64,000 nt of DNA from contig NC_081824.1 of assembly GCF_030867095.1 (NCBI RefSeq), positions 144,117,433-144,181,432 on the forward strand. Reading direction: 5' to 3'. The notes below the pieces were generated by a model, which was not told where the DNA came from, did no database searches, and saw only the letters and a list, made by a program, of their open reading frames with translations. The translations under genes and the position numbers were made by a program. The DNA is from Alligator mississippiensis (lineage: Eukaryota > Chordata > Crocodylia > Alligatoridae). Every line of letters begins with the position of its first letter. Position 1 is the stretch's first letter. Positions 1 through 13,138 of the stretch are shown piece after piece.

Positions 1-505
1 GTGAGCCTTGATAATTTTTTCAAAGACTTTACCAAGGATGGAGGTGAGACTGACTGGCCTATAGTTGCCCGGGTCTTCCTTCCTCCCCTTTTTGAAAATG
101 GGGACCACGTTAGCCCTTTTCCAGTCCTCCGGGACTTGGCCCGTGCGCCACGAGCGTTCGAATATTCCCGCCAGTGGCTCTGCAATGATGTCGGCCAGTG
201 CCTTCAGCACCCTCGGATGGAGCCCATCCGGGCCTGCTGACTTAAAGGCATCCAGTTCTTCCAAGTGACTCTGCACCATCTCAGGGTCTACGCATGGAAG
301 TCTGGCGCCTTGCTGCTGCCTCTCTACAACCCCAGTGAGAGACTTGTCATGCCCCTCACTTAGGAACACTGAGGCAAAGAACTCGTTGAGGAGTTCAGCC
401 TTGTCCCCCCTATCTGTCACCAATTGTTTCTGCCCATTTAGCAGCGGTCCTATTCCTCCCTGGGCCTTCCTTTTACTCCCAATATATCTAAAAAATATAT
501 TTCTA
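1..505 (-). mobile_element. CR1-type LINE fragment, reverse-transcriptase region, cut by the window edge
   Basis: Read on the minus strand this matches the start of the reverse-transcriptase region of the larger CR1 at 1145-3180: the same order of blocks for FRYI, a KK-rich stretch, FNEFFASVF-like residues, SAGPDGLHPRVL-like residues and FKKG. The copy continues leftwards beyond position 1, so its 3' end is not visible. The 5' side stops near 505, as expected for a 5'-truncated LINE. Family assignment is by similarity to the second copy and to known amniote CR1 proteins. Confidence 0.8.
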
Positions 506-1144
506 AAAAATAGTTCTCTCCACTTGAAGTCAGTATCTGGAGGTTCGTGCTAAAAATTATCTGTCCTTTAAATTAATTTCCTAGCTTGTTCCACACTGAC
601 TTTCCTGGGTAGTCAGACTTCAGTGATATTACAAATACAGGCAGAGAACAGACCAGCAAAAACAACTTTGAAAAATCCAAGCAAATATTGTATATCTGAG
701 AGAAAACAACTAGAATAAACACATTCATTGGCAGGGAGAAACTTGACAAGAACTGCAACTGCACTATGGATGATAGAAAATAAGTTATATATTATTGTGA
801 AATACAATAAGGTGTAGAAGAGCAATATGCAGAGTCATACTGCAGGGCTGAAAAATCCCTTTATACTGCTCTAATGAAAGGCCACTTGCAGTAGTACTAT
901 GTTTACTTTTGTGCATGAAGTTACCAAACACTTGACAGACAACCAGATACTGACTTCTCAAGAAATTGAGACAATTTAGGGACAGGGAGAGGAAGGAATT
1001 AATTGAGAAGAAAACAGTGGCTAAAAGAAAAAATAACATTTCACACACTGAAGACTTCTAAGAAGAACTGATCACTATAACTAATCCTAGGCTGAAGAAT
1101 GGCCAGGAATAAGATGCTTGCTAGTTTTGCTTGTGGAATTGTTT
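506..1144. other. Intergenic stretch, nothing recognised
   Basis: AT-rich sequence between two CR1 copies. Short open frames here have no recognisable motif. I see no repeat boundary or splice-bounded exon. Confidence 0.5.
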
Positions 1145-3180
1145 TCATAGATTCATAGATTGTAGAGTCGGAAGGGACCACAATGGATCATCGTGTCCGA
1201 CCCCCTGCCCCAGCAGGAAAGAGGACCGAGGTCAGATGACCCCAGCCAGGTGACTATCTAGCATCTTCTTGAAGATCTCCAAGCTAGGTGATAGCACCAC
1301 CTGTCTTGGAAGCCCATTCCAGATCCTGGCCACCCTTACTGTGAACAATTTCTTCCTAATATCTAACCTAAATCCACTCTCAACTAGTTACACCCGTTAT
1401 TCCTAGTCACTCCCTAGGGCGCCTTAGTAAACTGCGCTTCCCCTATTCCCCGTTGACTACCCCTAATAAATTTATAGGCGGCCACAAGATCTCCTCTCAG
1501 CCGTCTCTTGTGAAGGCTGAAGAGATTCAGCTCTCTCAACCTCCTCCCGTAGGGGCTATCACGAATGCCACTAATCATGTGAGTGGCCCTCCTCTGGACC
1601 CTCTCCAGATTCTCCATGTCCCTCTTGAAGTGCGGCGCCCAAAACTGGACACAGTACTCCAACTGTGGCCTGACCAGTGCCGCACAGAAGGGGAGCATCA
1701 CCTCCTTTGATCTATTAGTCATGCACCTGCTAATGCACAGCAAGGTGCAATTGGCCTTGTTGATGGCCTTGTTACACTGCCGGCTCATGTTCATTTTGGA
1801 GTCAATTATGACTCCAAGATCCCTCTCTGCCTCCGAGCTGCTGAGAAGGACACTCCCCAACCTATAGGTGTGCTGGGGATTCCTCCTTCCCAGGTGGACT
1901 ACCTTACATTTATCTTTATTAAATTGCATCCTATTTCTCTCTGCCCATTGATCCAAACTGTCCAGGTCAGTCTGAATATGCTCCTTGCCCTCCGCTGTAC
2001 TAACTTTGCCCCATAACTTGGTATCATCAGCAAACTTGGAGAAGGTGGTCTCCACACCCTTGTCCAAATCGCTAACGAAGATATTGAATAATATCGGTCC
2101 AAGGACCGAACCCTGCGGGACCCCACTGCCCACCTCCCTCCAGGCCGAGAAGGAACCATCCACCACTCTCTGGGTGTGGTCTCTAAGCCAGTTGGCCACC
2201 CACCTGACCGTGTAGGCGTCCACTCCAGTCTGCTAGCTTCCCAATGAGGACAGGGTGCGAAACTGTGTCGAAGGCCTTTCTAAAGTCCAGGAATATGACA
2301 TCAGCCTCAGCTCCCGTGTCCAGGCAGTGTGTGACCTGGTCATAGAATGCTACAAGGTTTGTTAGGCAGGATCTACCTGTGACAAACCTGTGCTGGTTTC
2401 CCCTCAGCGTCGTTTCCCCGCTGGGCCTGCACAAATGTGTTCTTTGATTATTTTCTCTAGCATTTTCCCAGGAATAGAGGTAAGACTGACTGGTCTAAAG
2501 TTACCTAGCTCATCCCTTCTCCCTTTCTTGAAAATGGGCACCACGTTGGCCCTTCTCCAGTACTCAGGAACCTGGCCGGAGCGCCACAAGTGCTCGAACA
2601 GCTGTCCCAGCGGCTCAGCTATGACACTGGTCAATTCTTTCAGCAGCCGTGGATGGAGGTCATCCGGGCCTGCTGACTTGTACCCATCCAGCTCCTCCAG
2701 GACCTTCTTAACTATTTCAGAACTAACCGTAGGCGGACTGGTGCCATGTGGACATCCGTCAATGATTGAGGTGGGGGAATTGGCTTGGTCGGTACATAGA
2801 AATACTGAAGCGAAGAACTCATTGAAGAGCTCTGCTTTTTTCCCCGCGTCAACCACCAACTGTCCTGATTTGTCCTGCAGGGGCCCTATGTTGCTCCGAG
2901 CTTTCCTTTTGCCCGCTATATACCTGAAGAAGGACTTTTTATTGTCCTTGATTGTTGAAGTCAGCCTGAGCTCAAGCCCTGCCTTGGCCTGTCTAACTGA
3001 TTCCCTGCAATAGCGCGCCAGGGAGATATATTCCTCCTTGGTGACTGCTCCCTGTTTCCATTGCCTATACATCTCTTTCTTTGCACCCAGACTCTCCTGG
3101 AGTTCCCTGTTCAGCCAAGGGGGCTTTTTTGCCCCTTTACCTCCCTTCCTACGTAATGAGATAGACTCTGTTTTGCAGGA
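1145..3180 (-). mobile_element. CR1 LINE, 5'-truncated, with most of the reverse transcriptase and the 3' end
   Basis: The minus strand encodes, in order, a PPWLNRELQ block, [53 protein letters not shown] (3369-2404), [21 protein letters not shown] (2434-2183), then [16 protein letters not shown], the catalytic FADD, and the C-terminal LEYCVQFWAPHFKRD region (2223-1414). This is the usual CR1 order. The three open frames are in different frames, so at least two frameshifts separate them and the copy is dead. The endonuclease and ORF1 are missing. The 3' end near 1145 carries the short tandem repeat typical of CR1 (reverse complement of catagattcatagatt). Confidence 0.92.
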
Positions 3181-3590
3181 GGAAGTGCTAGATTGCACAT
3201 TATTTGGAAAATGCAATGAATAACTAGACAAAGCAGTAACCATGTAAAGCACAGCGCTGCAATGGCAGAGAGACCATCTAGATAGGTGTCTTCCAGCACA
3301 TGTTTTGACTGCAGAACATAAATACTGCTGGCCAAGACGGCTACTGGAATACAACAAAGCAGTGAACATTCAGGGCCTAAGCAACAGACCTTTTGGGTCT
3401 GTCAAGAATGCTATCTCCTAGGATGAACAAGCAGTGTGCTTTCCTTATTTAATTACTACAAAGATATGGCTTACTCTCCTCTCCCCAGTACTACCCTTGA
3501 GTGCTAGTTGCCAGTCAGTGCAGGTTGAACCATGTAGAGAACCTCAACCTTGGACTGGTCAGCACCGGATATGATACTAATCAGATCCCC
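3181..3590. other. Intergenic stretch, nothing recognised
   Basis: Sequence between the CR1 5' end and the GC-rich minisatellite. The long minus-strand frame running in from the CR1 is chance read-through. No other feature seen. Confidence 0.45.
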
Positions 3591-3960
3591 GCTTCACGGG
3601 TGACCGGTGCCTCCTGAGGGCATAGCTTGTGGGCGGCAGTGTCGGCACCGGGGTGCTAAGTGGCAACCGCCCGCAAAAGCCAGTGGCAGCGGGGTGGTGA
3701 GCAGCGACTGCCCGCAGAAGCCACTGGCGGTGGCAGGGTGGCGAGCAGCAACCGCCCACAAAAGCTGGTGGCAGTGATGGCAGGGTAGCAAGCGGCGACT
3801 CCCCGCAGAAACTGGTGGGTTGGTGAATGGCAACTGCCTGCAGAAGCCCAGGAGTGGGGTTGGATGGTGGCGAGCGGTGACCCTGAGCCAATCTCGGGGT
3901 GGCGGGGGGGAGGGAGGGGGAATGTGCCCCCTCCCCACCAGTTGCCTATGCCCTACTTAG
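3591..3960. repeat. GC-rich minisatellite, about five degenerate units of 40-47 bp
   Basis: A core of the form gcgactgcccgcagaagcc recurs at about 3660, 3702, 3746, 3793 and 3828, each followed by a tggtggcagggtggcg-like tail. Unit lengths differ (about 35-47 bp) and units are diverged, so this is an aged tandem array. The block is far more GC-rich than its flanks and could be the variable repeat of a larger mobile element. Long open frames on the minus strand here are low-complexity artefacts of the array. Confidence 0.75.
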
Positions 3961-6104
3961 GCCTTGATTGTGTAGGCAGCTTCTTTGCGATTGACTCTTT
4001 CTAAAGCACCTCAGATGGAGAAACACTGTTTATCTCTTTCTGCCCTTCTCTCTGTGCCTGCACAGGAATTTGTACTGTGTCCCTTTGTTAAGAACAGTAT
4101 GATGCTCCATTCAAGTTCAGGCTAGAGTGATTATTTATAAAATACTGCTGCCTTTGGGGAATAAGGAAAGGACACGTGCCAGTTACCCAACAAAGCAGTT
4201 GTTTTTTTCTGTCCAAGATAAACGACACTCATTTCTTCTCTAGTAAGCAGGTTATGATATGGTATTTGTGCTAAAGGAATAAATCTTCATACTGCAGCTA
4301 CAGACCTGAAAGTAAAATGGGGTCACAAATATAGGGCAATTACCTATGCATCATGGAACAGGAAATCTTGCAGAACTTTTTCTTCTTTTACGTTGCTAAT
4401 CTTCCATTTGTGGTTTGCTTATTGTGGTCTTTAAATAAGAGAGGATGCATCCTGACTCGTACAGTTGTATAACTGTACACTTACCTGTTGCTAGCTCAGA
4501 GTTGGATCTTGGAAGGAAACACTATTGAATCAATGCAAACCGAAGAGTTGTCAGGTGCTATAGTGCCTCAGGTGCTGAACAGGCTGTAGTAGTGGCTGAA
4601 CAGGCTGTAGCGGCCCTCTAATGTTAGTCCCTCGCTTGGGTGACCTGTATTTCCCTACTGGCTTTGTCATCTTTTTGGACTTATAACATCTACTAATAAA
4701 ATTCATTCTGCTGTCACAAATGTACTGCTACCCAAAGCCAACTGCCTTCTCTCTGCAGTAGAGCTGATCCTACTAGAGACTAGTTTATCTATACTCCTGT
4801 CTTGTGCAGTTTTGGGAAAACGTAGTAGTAAAACAGTATTATAATTTATCTAGGAACTTTTGAGTTTCTTCTCACTTTTTCAAGCGCTCTTTCACAGCTC
4901 AATTTAATTTGGGTGTATTTGCGCTTTTTCTCTTTCTCTTTGGTTATGACATGGTGAGATGCTGAACTATGATAAGCATACCCTATTATTGTGTGCTGGC
5001 ACAGATAAGAGGAGGCACTCGCAACTTCTGAGTTGTTAGTGCTGCACCACAAACTGAGCTCTTAAAAGAAAAATCAAGGTAGTTTGGGGTTTAAATAACA
5101 AGAGAGAAAATTGGCCAAAGCTTTACAGAAACTGGGGAGTTTAGCACTCCAGGATCCGCAGTCCATGAAACACGCTAGAAGTGAGCTCCTTGCTCATTCT
5201 GATTACTAGGAGCCCTGAGCCTGAACAACACACAGGTTTGCACCAAGTTAATTAAAGACATGATCCTAAACCAGTTTAGTTGAGCAGCTGCAACTCTTTG
5301 AGGCTAGTTGCTAGTTCTGACATCTATTTAAATCTGGCTAATAGTGGTTTAGCATTACAATAAAGGAGTTACCTTTAAATAAATCTCAAGCAATAGATTA
5401 TGCCAGTGCAGCTGCATGTGAAGGCCAGTCCTGAAGCACAGGATGGAGAAGAGTAGGGCACAGAGGTAATAGAGGGTTCTCCATGTTTGGTGTAGTCTTT
5501 AGCTAATGCTATAATCACTATACAAACATCTCCCAGCACAGCAGCAGTGCAAGGTCAACAAAGATTTGGGATTGTGTGGACTGGAGCCTTACTTTCTACA
5601 AAGCTTTTAGAAAGAGTTTGCATTGTCTTTATCCTGGCCATTAGTTGGGGGAGGGCTGTAAATCTTAGAAATGCCTCTCACCCCTACTCCTCAAGGTCCT
5701 TTGACTGAAAACTCAGACATGACAAGCAACCCTTTTGAAGCCACAATTTGGTGGCTCAAAAAGTCCCTGGACAGCTTGTTCCTTACTCCTTTCCTTTGCA
5801 TCTGCTCTGTTCCTCTCCTCTTCAGCCTCGCTTTCTAATCCTTCCCTTCCTTTTCTGACCCTTCCTCTTCTTGTTTCCCATTGTTACCTCCCTCCATTCA
5901 GTTGCCGCCTCCTCAGCTCCCATTATCTTACAGACTTGCATGGTGCCTGTGGCGTGGAACTACAAACCAAAACTTGCAAAGCAGTGTTGTGAAGAGCAGA
6001 AGCAGTGGTATGACACTGAAGGTCCAGTTGGCACTCTCTCACTCAAGCAGAGGCAAGGCAAGGGGTCAGGTGGGTGTTAGTGAGAAGACAGGAGAGTGTT
6101 CCTG
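3961..6104. other. Intergenic stretch with a short local duplication
   Basis: Mostly featureless AT-rich sequence. One small tandem duplication: gctgaacaggctgtag occurs at 4574-4589 and again at 4595-4610. A C/T-rich tract lies at 5770-5940. No exon with a recognisable product is seen. Confidence 0.45.
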
Positions 6105-6220
6105 TGCAACTGAAATCCCGGTTTGCTGGATTCCCAGCTTTGCTACAAGCTTCCTGTGTATCCTTGGGTAAGTTATTTAGCTTTTCTGTGAATTTCCCAT
6201 TTGTAAAAATCTGGTTGCTA
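6105..6220 (+). mobile_element. MIR SINE remnant
   Basis: The segment gtatccttgggtaagttatttagc followed by ttctgtgaatttcccatttgtaaaa is a diverged form of the MIR core and tail (ccttgggcaagttacttaacc, then cagtttcctcatctgtaaaa). Many mismatches indicate great age. The element is partial and lacks the tRNA-like head. Confidence 0.7.
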
Positions 6221-7669
6221 GAAGAATGGTGATTTGGGAGATCAGTCTGTGCAACTTAGAAAATTGGTAGACTTGAGTATGAAATCAATACGATGGCGAT
6301 TGCTGTATCACTAGTGTCACCATATTTTCCTGATGTCAAAACAGGATATGCTGCTCTCTGTTATGCTCGCCTGTCTCCATGCTTTAGTGCCAGCTGCCTG
6401 TGCCAGGGGGAATGGTGTGAAATGCAGAACCCTGTGGAGGGGGTGCAAGGCACTGGAAAGCAGGGGAGTGCAAGGAGGGCAGGTGCAAGAAGGGAGGTGA
6501 GTTAAACAGTCCCATTTTTGCTCCGACATTCCTGTCTTAAACACTTGCCCTGCATGTCCCACTGAAAAGTGGACAAAAGGGTTGATTTGACCAGAATAAT
6601 GAGATGCCTTGGACAGATGTTCAAAATGGGGCTGTCCTAGCAGAAACAGGACAAATGGTCACCCTGTGTCTCACTAAAATGCTGCTTTGCCAATGTAGAA
6701 TCCACACTTCCCGGGTTGTCACTCTTGGTAGCAGTAGAGGAACTTCAGAGACCCCCTACTTGGAGTGAAGCACTTTGGGACAACAGGTGAGCTGCCCCTG
6801 GAGCCTGGGGAGTGGAAGAGCAAAGATGCCAAGATGGTGATGCTGGCATTTGACAAGGACTTGTAGCGGGCGATGGTCATGGGCACATACAGAGAAGTGA
6901 AATTCAAGGCAGATCACGAATCCTGTGCACAAATAAGCAGGCGGTGCATTGGAAAGCATGAAAAACGTCCTCTGATTTGTCAAGGGGTAATTTGCCACTG
7001 TTGGGGTGGGGCTGTAATACTTTTGGGGGTTGCATTGTGTATTTGCAAGTTGTTTTAACTAGGGCAAGTTGACTTGCCACAGGATAATCTGTGTGCCCAG
7101 CACCTCGGAAAGAGACAGGATGCTTTCAAGAGTCAGGGGAGCAGCTAAGTAAGCATGCTTTTGTAGTGGAGGAGAGGGTTGTTTGCCATAGGTATAAAAC
7201 CACTCAGTGCCAGACAAGACAAACCATGAACTTCCTGTGTATTAATCCAAACAGACAGATGCTCTCCAAGAACCATCAAGGGAAGGATGAACTAACATGA
7301 AGGGCATTGCATTCAGGATGTTTCTTTTTCTAAATATGCTTCTTGTACTATTTAAGAAATCAATAGTATGTTTAGGAACTCTGTACAGAGTCTTTCTGTA
7401 CCATTCGGTGTCTGTTGGCTCCACCTGCCATGTAGCTGCAGAGTTAAAGTGTACACAAAAAGACTCACATCTTCAGTGGGAATCTGAGAAAGTGTGGGTT
7501 TAACTTGCTGGGGTTCATGGGAATGGTACTGGACCTAGAGACTAGGCAATCAGACCACTGAGATCTGGGGAAGGCTTTGAAGGGTGTGCTTCACTTCAAG
7601 ACAGATGTGCCTAGAGATCCCAACACACCAGTGGTGCTTGGACTCTGTTTAGACCCCAGGGATCTAACG
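6221..7669. other. Intergenic stretch, nothing recognised
   Basis: No coding motif, splice-bounded exon or clear repeat boundary seen. Confidence 0.4.
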
Positions 7670-8065
7670 CAGGGGTGCTTAACCTCTGGCCCATGGGCCA
7701 AATCCAACCCACGGAGCCATGGCATCTGGTCTGTGGATCTACCCACAGGTCAGGACATTTGGTGGCAGGGGAGTGGTGGCAATTAATACTGCCACCCTTT
7801 CCTGCTGCCAAATTCCCAAGCCCCATAGCTGGATTGGAGCTGGGTCACTCTCCTCCTTCCATACAGCTCAGTTGGGGCTAAGCCACACACCCTTTATCCT
7901 GTAGGGCTGGGCCATGCCCTTCCCCCCACGTGCCTGGGTTGGTCCTGGGTCATGCCCCTTCCCCTCCCCAAAGCTGGATGGGGCCCCACTGCACCAGATC
8001 CGGTCTACGGATGGATCAGGCAGCACCTTATCCAGCCCACCAGACAAAAAAGTTGAGCTCCAGTG
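7670..8065. mobile_element. Short non-autonomous hAT element, same family as 42557-42935
   Basis: It begins caggggtgcttaacctctgg and ends in an inverted counterpart (ctccagtg). The inside shares the ggagccatggc(a/g)tctgg block and GC-rich tail with the copy at 42557. The 8-bp flanks (atctaacg and ctttaaag) match at five of eight positions, a weak, decayed target duplication. It has no coding capacity. Confidence 0.72.
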
Positions 8066-9715
8066 CTTTAAAGCACACAGTAATTGAACCTCCTGAGAGC
8101 AGAAAGGGAGCTTGGCCTGGTTTCGTTATAAGAATTTCCCTCCCTCATAGGGGCATTGTGGGAATAAGCAAATTAGCGATTGGGAGGTGCTCAGGTATTG
8201 TGATACTACAGAACGTTCATTATGCTGGGACAGACAAACAGTGTACAAAGGAGCCAGAAGGAAGATTCCTAGGGAAGGACAGTATCACCCCGGGTCCAAA
8301 GCTTGGCTGTCATAAAAGTGGTCGGTCTCTAAACAATGCAACCAAGGACTAGTTATGAAGACAGGTAAGAGCGTGGAATTTCCTGTTCATTAGATACAAG
8401 GGTTAAGCTTGGCAAGCAAGCATCCTAAGTAGTTGAAGTAGACGAAACTAAGTTCTGCCATATGACTTACCAAAAATATAAGAGAGCTCTTTCACAGATG
8501 CTTTCTCTTTTATTCAAATGATACCTGTATTTTTAGTATGTCATAATTTTGTAGAGTAAAAGCTTGAACTATCTTCACAATGGTAGCTCAAAATAACGTT
8601 GTTTGTTGTTTTTTTTAACCACAAGTCTCTTACACTTCTGAAAATTTCTGCTCTTATTTTTAAAATTCTGTCTGGCCTCTTTCCATTTCTGTCATTTCCA
8701 TCACCTTTGAGAACCAAGAATTAGTGTGCAGAAAGGTTATTCAAAAGCGATAAGACAACCTCCATGAGAACAGTGACAGTACAGGCTTTCCCTAACATGT
8801 GCTTACTGAAGCCGATCGTGGTCCTGCACAATACCTTTCATTCTTCATTTCATACTTTGTACATCCTTAACCCTCAGTAGCAATGCTAAAGTAGGAAGTC
8901 CCAGAATGCTACACAGAAGTTTTCTCCCAGGGTATTTCCAGTGCAGTTGTGTAGAGGCCAGTATTACAGCAGATTGTGGGTAATGCTGAAATGAAAAGAT
9001 CTGAGTTAATTTACACAAATTCAGGATTTGGGCCCTAAACCTTTAGGAGTTCATCCCAACAGCCCCTGAATTTCCTAATTGTTTTTTAGGTTTGTTTCTC
9101 ACTTGTATGCAGGGCTTGTTGCAGACTGATTCCTGACAAGATATACTTCAATGGGGAGGCAGACTCTTGAGTTCACCAATTCTATTATCTACTACCATCT
9201 GGCACAGCAGGAAACATAAAAAATGCAACTGATTCAGAAAAGGATGTGCCAGTACTGAGGTGGTAAGATACTTAGGATGAGCATAGTATATTGTAATATA
9301 CCCTGGTGGGTAGAATTTGTCTTTTGAGTAATTCATGCTCTGTCGCACTGAGAATTACTCAAAGTAATTCCTTTTAGCTCAGTGGAGTTGATCCTCTATT
9401 ACAATGGTATAACTGGGAGCGGCACTTGGGGCACAGTGACTATGAAACTGATAACTGCACTGTTCTGCTGAATTACTAGTACAGGAATTAATGCACTAAA
9501 TGGAGATGTCCCATTGAACTCCAGTTTATGTTTGCACTTGTATCACTAGAGCAACCCAGGAATGGGAGGGACTTTCTGGGTCACTGATTTCAGTTCCCTG
9601 CTGTTGCTGACTATCATAGAATATGGCCCATTCGAAAAACAGCAAAATGTTGGAAAAGAGTCCAGTGATGAGGGCCATGCAAATACTTATACAAATCAGA
9701 ATGAAAATAAATAGT
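8066..9715. other. Intergenic stretch, nothing recognised
   Basis: AT-rich sequence with no recognisable gene or repeat boundary. Confidence 0.4.
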
Positions 9716-9905
9716 GGGCACCTCTACACAAGACACTACTTTACTGTGTGTTAGACTAATTACTATACAGTAATGCATCACCATCTACATGTGTGTAGCA
9801 TTTACTGAGCAGTAATTTAGTCTACTATGAAGTTATGTAAATACAGGAACTAGATTAACTGCAGTAATCACTGCTCAGTAGGGCTCATGTAGATGCTGAC
9901 CAGGA
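9716..9905. mobile_element. Left part of a small inverted-repeat DNA element
   Basis: It starts gggcacctctacacaagac and contains the run of actaat, cagtaat and catctacatg motifs shared with elements at 39770, 32060 and 54335. The right terminus is not found: the sequence passes into a GC-rich block at about 9906. The family is tentative; these resemble Harbinger-like miniature elements reported from crocodilians. Confidence 0.55.
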
Positions 9906-11176
9906 GCATATTTGCTCTCGGTCAGTCAAGCCAGCAGGGGGCCACAGGGAATGGGGGAGGTGTCTATCCCTGGTCCTTGGGCTGCTCAGCTTCCAACTCC
10001 TGTGAGAAGCTCTGGGGACCTCTCTGCTTCCCCATTCATCCAGGGGCTAGCTGGCAGCTGTCCCACTTGTTTTCCTGCAGCTTCCGGCCAGCTCCCTGCC
10101 AGGCGGGGATACTCTGCCCAGCACAGGGCTGGCCAGGAGCTGTCCCATCTCCCCCAACACATTCTCATACTTTGCTTCTTACCTGGGGGAGGGGTGAGCC
10201 AGGCACCACTGGCCCCACACAGTACACCACAGTGCCACCCTGCCCCCAACATCAGCTTACTCTCTGTGCCCGCTTCCAGGAGCAGGGCCGGGGGGTCAAG
10301 GGCAGAGATGCCCCTCTGGGCTGCCTGGCTGGCTGGATGGGGCGAGGGGTGGGGGGAGGCTGCCACCATCACCATCATCGCCACTACTGCGCCCTGAGCC
10401 GCTTTCTCACAGCTGGTCGCACATGCAGCTCCACGGACTGGTGATAGGTGGTGTGCGATTGGCCAGGCATGAGGCCTGTGACCAGCCCATGAAGCTGCAA
10501 GTGTGACCAGCTGTGAGAAAACAGCATAGGGCATGGCAGCAGCAGTGGCACAGGGTGGTGGTGGTGGCAGCGGCTGCCACTTGCAAGCCTGTCCCATCCG
10601 GCCATCTGGGCAGTGCATGTGCAGCCCACAGAGGGCCACTGTTGCCCTGCCCTGCCCTGCCCCCCCCCTCTTCCCCCCCCACCCTGGTCCTAGGAGCGGG
10701 CAGAGAGACGCACTCCCCGCCACCCTGCCATTCTCGATCTGGTTCTGCCCTGCCCCTGTTCCCTCACACACACTTACCTGCGGGGGGAGTGTCTGTTTCT
10801 GCATCTGCATGTGTGTCCTGCCTGCCCATCGGCAGCAGGGTGCAGAGTCCAGCCTGCAGCAGCTGCCTCCGCCCCATGCACAGATCTGGGGGGCACTTGC
10901 CCCTGGGCCTCTGCCAGGGTGCGTGCAGCGGTGGGAGCTGCCCCCTTCCCCCCAGCCTGCAAACAAACCGCCCTCACGTCTCTATCCCACACTCTGCCCG
11001 GCTGTGCAGCACCTGCCCCTGCCCCTCCCCCAGCCCCAGGCCCACTCCTTTCTTCACCATGGGGGCCTCTATCTGCCCCCCACCCCTAAAAAACAAGAGA
11101 AAAATATGAAGGGGTACATGAGGTGAAACTTTGAGGCAGAAAGGGTACACTTGTCAGAAAACGTTGAAAACCCCTG
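9906..11176. mobile_element. GC-rich hAT relative of the 23969-26136 element
   Basis: The last 600 bp run parallel to 25070-26136, including tgcagcccacagagggccac, the block around tgcagagtccagcctg, and the terminal gaggcagaaagggtacacttg followed by gttgaaaacccctg. That terminus is the hAT inverted repeat. The left terminus is not clear. An inner foldback pairs 10398-10433 with 10490-10525. Long open frames on both strands are artefacts of C-rich sequence. Confidence 0.65.
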
Positions 11177-13098
11177 GCTTAATTAATACCAAACATGATG
11201 TTAAAACAACAGCACACCCTTTCAGTTTATTAGGAAGAAGTCTGTTCTAGGGAGATGAGCTTTCCAGGTCCTCCATGCACCAGTCTGTATAGAAGGGCCC
11301 AGGAGTGAATGTGCACAAAGAATGCCCTCTGAGGCTACAATCAGTTGTTGCATTTGTCCTAGAATAGATAATTATCCCAGGACAAAGTGCAACCATCCAG
11401 ACATCCCTGTCTATTATCCCATGCTAAATCTTAAAAAGACTCACAGGAAAAGAAGTACTAACAGTTTAAGCCAGGGCATCATAAAGTGCATCTGAACAGT
11501 TATCCTGTGATTGTATCATTGAATCAATGGCAGAAAAGTGGCAGTTCATTTAGCTGTTCAACTCAACCCTGATTAGATGTATGTACGTGCCAGTCTCAGG
11601 ACATTTGTGTTGTAAAACAAGCACAGGTGCAACTTGTCCAGGGACAAATCTAGCCTGACAGATAGTTGTCTCTTCAGATCAGACCTGAGATATAGGGGTG
11701 AGGCAGTCTGGAATTCCAGTCCTGCATTCTTCTAGGCTAGAACATACAACCTTTTTCCCCACTACTTATAACTTAGTCTCTGGAGCAGTCTGGTTTCAAA
11801 AGGACTGCTTTTATGAAAGTGTATATACCAATGGCAGTAGGTATTGCAAAATATAACCCTTAATATGGGGAACATCTGTCGTCAGAAGTGTTAGTTCAGC
11901 TTTTAACAACCATCAAGGATGAAATCTGGCAAAGCATTTAAACCTCTACTTAACATTAATCCGGTGTGCAGTCCCAATGGTATCACTAGGGCTCTTAACT
12001 TGCTAAGGTCAGTTTTAAAGATATACATAGGTACTTTATTAGATTTGTGCCAGAACACTGATCCCACTTTGCAGGATCAAGCCCTACGTTCAAGCCTTAG
12101 ATTACAAATGGGACTTATGATTCTATTATGGGTTATTGTGAAATTTATAAAACTGATATTTTCCCTGTGGTTTAAATAAGGGGAAGTAGGAAAGGAAATT
12201 GTCCTTTTGGTAATACAATGGTGGTATAAATAGCTGTGTTCTCCATCTAGAAACAGTCAGTTTTATCTCCCTTAAATCTTCTTCTTTTTGGGGGGGGGAG
12301 GGGAGCCCTAACAACACATTGCCTTGTTTATGTGATTGTTTTTTCCTAAATAGATCTCTCTGGTTAAAAGCTGAAGTATCAGACATGATAGCTAGTATAT
12401 AATGGGTTTAGTTTGTTCTTAGTTCAGTAAATGCTATAGATTTAGCATGTAAAACTCTGGATCAATGGTAAAGATAAACTATATCATTTAATCCAATAAA
12501 AAGTACCACCCTCTCCTCCCCACCTGAATATTTGCTCCAAATTCAAGCCAGGCTGTGTGTCAGAGGTGCATTGATAATTGTTTATATTCAACTATTTCTC
12601 CATAAATTTTTGTTACCATGACCATATAGCTCAGACAGTACAGGGCCTGTTCTGAAACGCAACAAAAAAGCCTGTTTTCGTGGTATTTTAGAATACTTTT
12701 GCAGACCCAGAAGATGAGGGTAATTTTTAGATACGTATCTTAATTTTGGGACACATCTGAGTTGAACCCAAATCCTGTCTTTTGAAGACTTTTCCATACA
12801 TCTCCAACCTAGCTATATTGTAGAATGATCCCCAACAGTTTGGTACATCTGAATCAGTAGCTAGTTGCCTTAAATGCATCTACTGAGTATTTGATTTGTT
12901 TGTGAAATATCATTTGTGAAATATCTCATTCAAGCCCATGGATGCTCCTATGCAGAGTGTGTCTAGGTGCCAAAGCCAGCACTCTTCTAACAAGCTAGCT
13001 CACATGCTGGATATAGCTTAGCTGCAGCAACAAAGATCTCAGTTTAGCCATCAAAAAACCCCCCTGCTCCCAGAAAACATTGTAAATTGGCTCACCTT
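11177..13098. other. Intergenic stretch, nothing recognised
   Basis: No gene seen. A G-run lies at about 12289-12302. Confidence 0.4.
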
Positions 13099-13138
13099 GG
13101 GCATATCTACTTGTGCAATTAATATGACTGAATAAACT

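Noticed and set aside
10369-10385. Cluster of accatc/catcat triplets resembling a coding His tract
   Set aside because: Short CAT-type microsatellite in repeat DNA, not part of any supported gene.
9893-11126. Long overlapping open frames on both strands (up to 326 residues)
   Set aside because: They lie in C/G-rich repeat DNA where stops are rare, are low-complexity (Pro, Gly, Cys, His rich), overlap in several frames, and match the repeat at 25-26 kb. Not genes.
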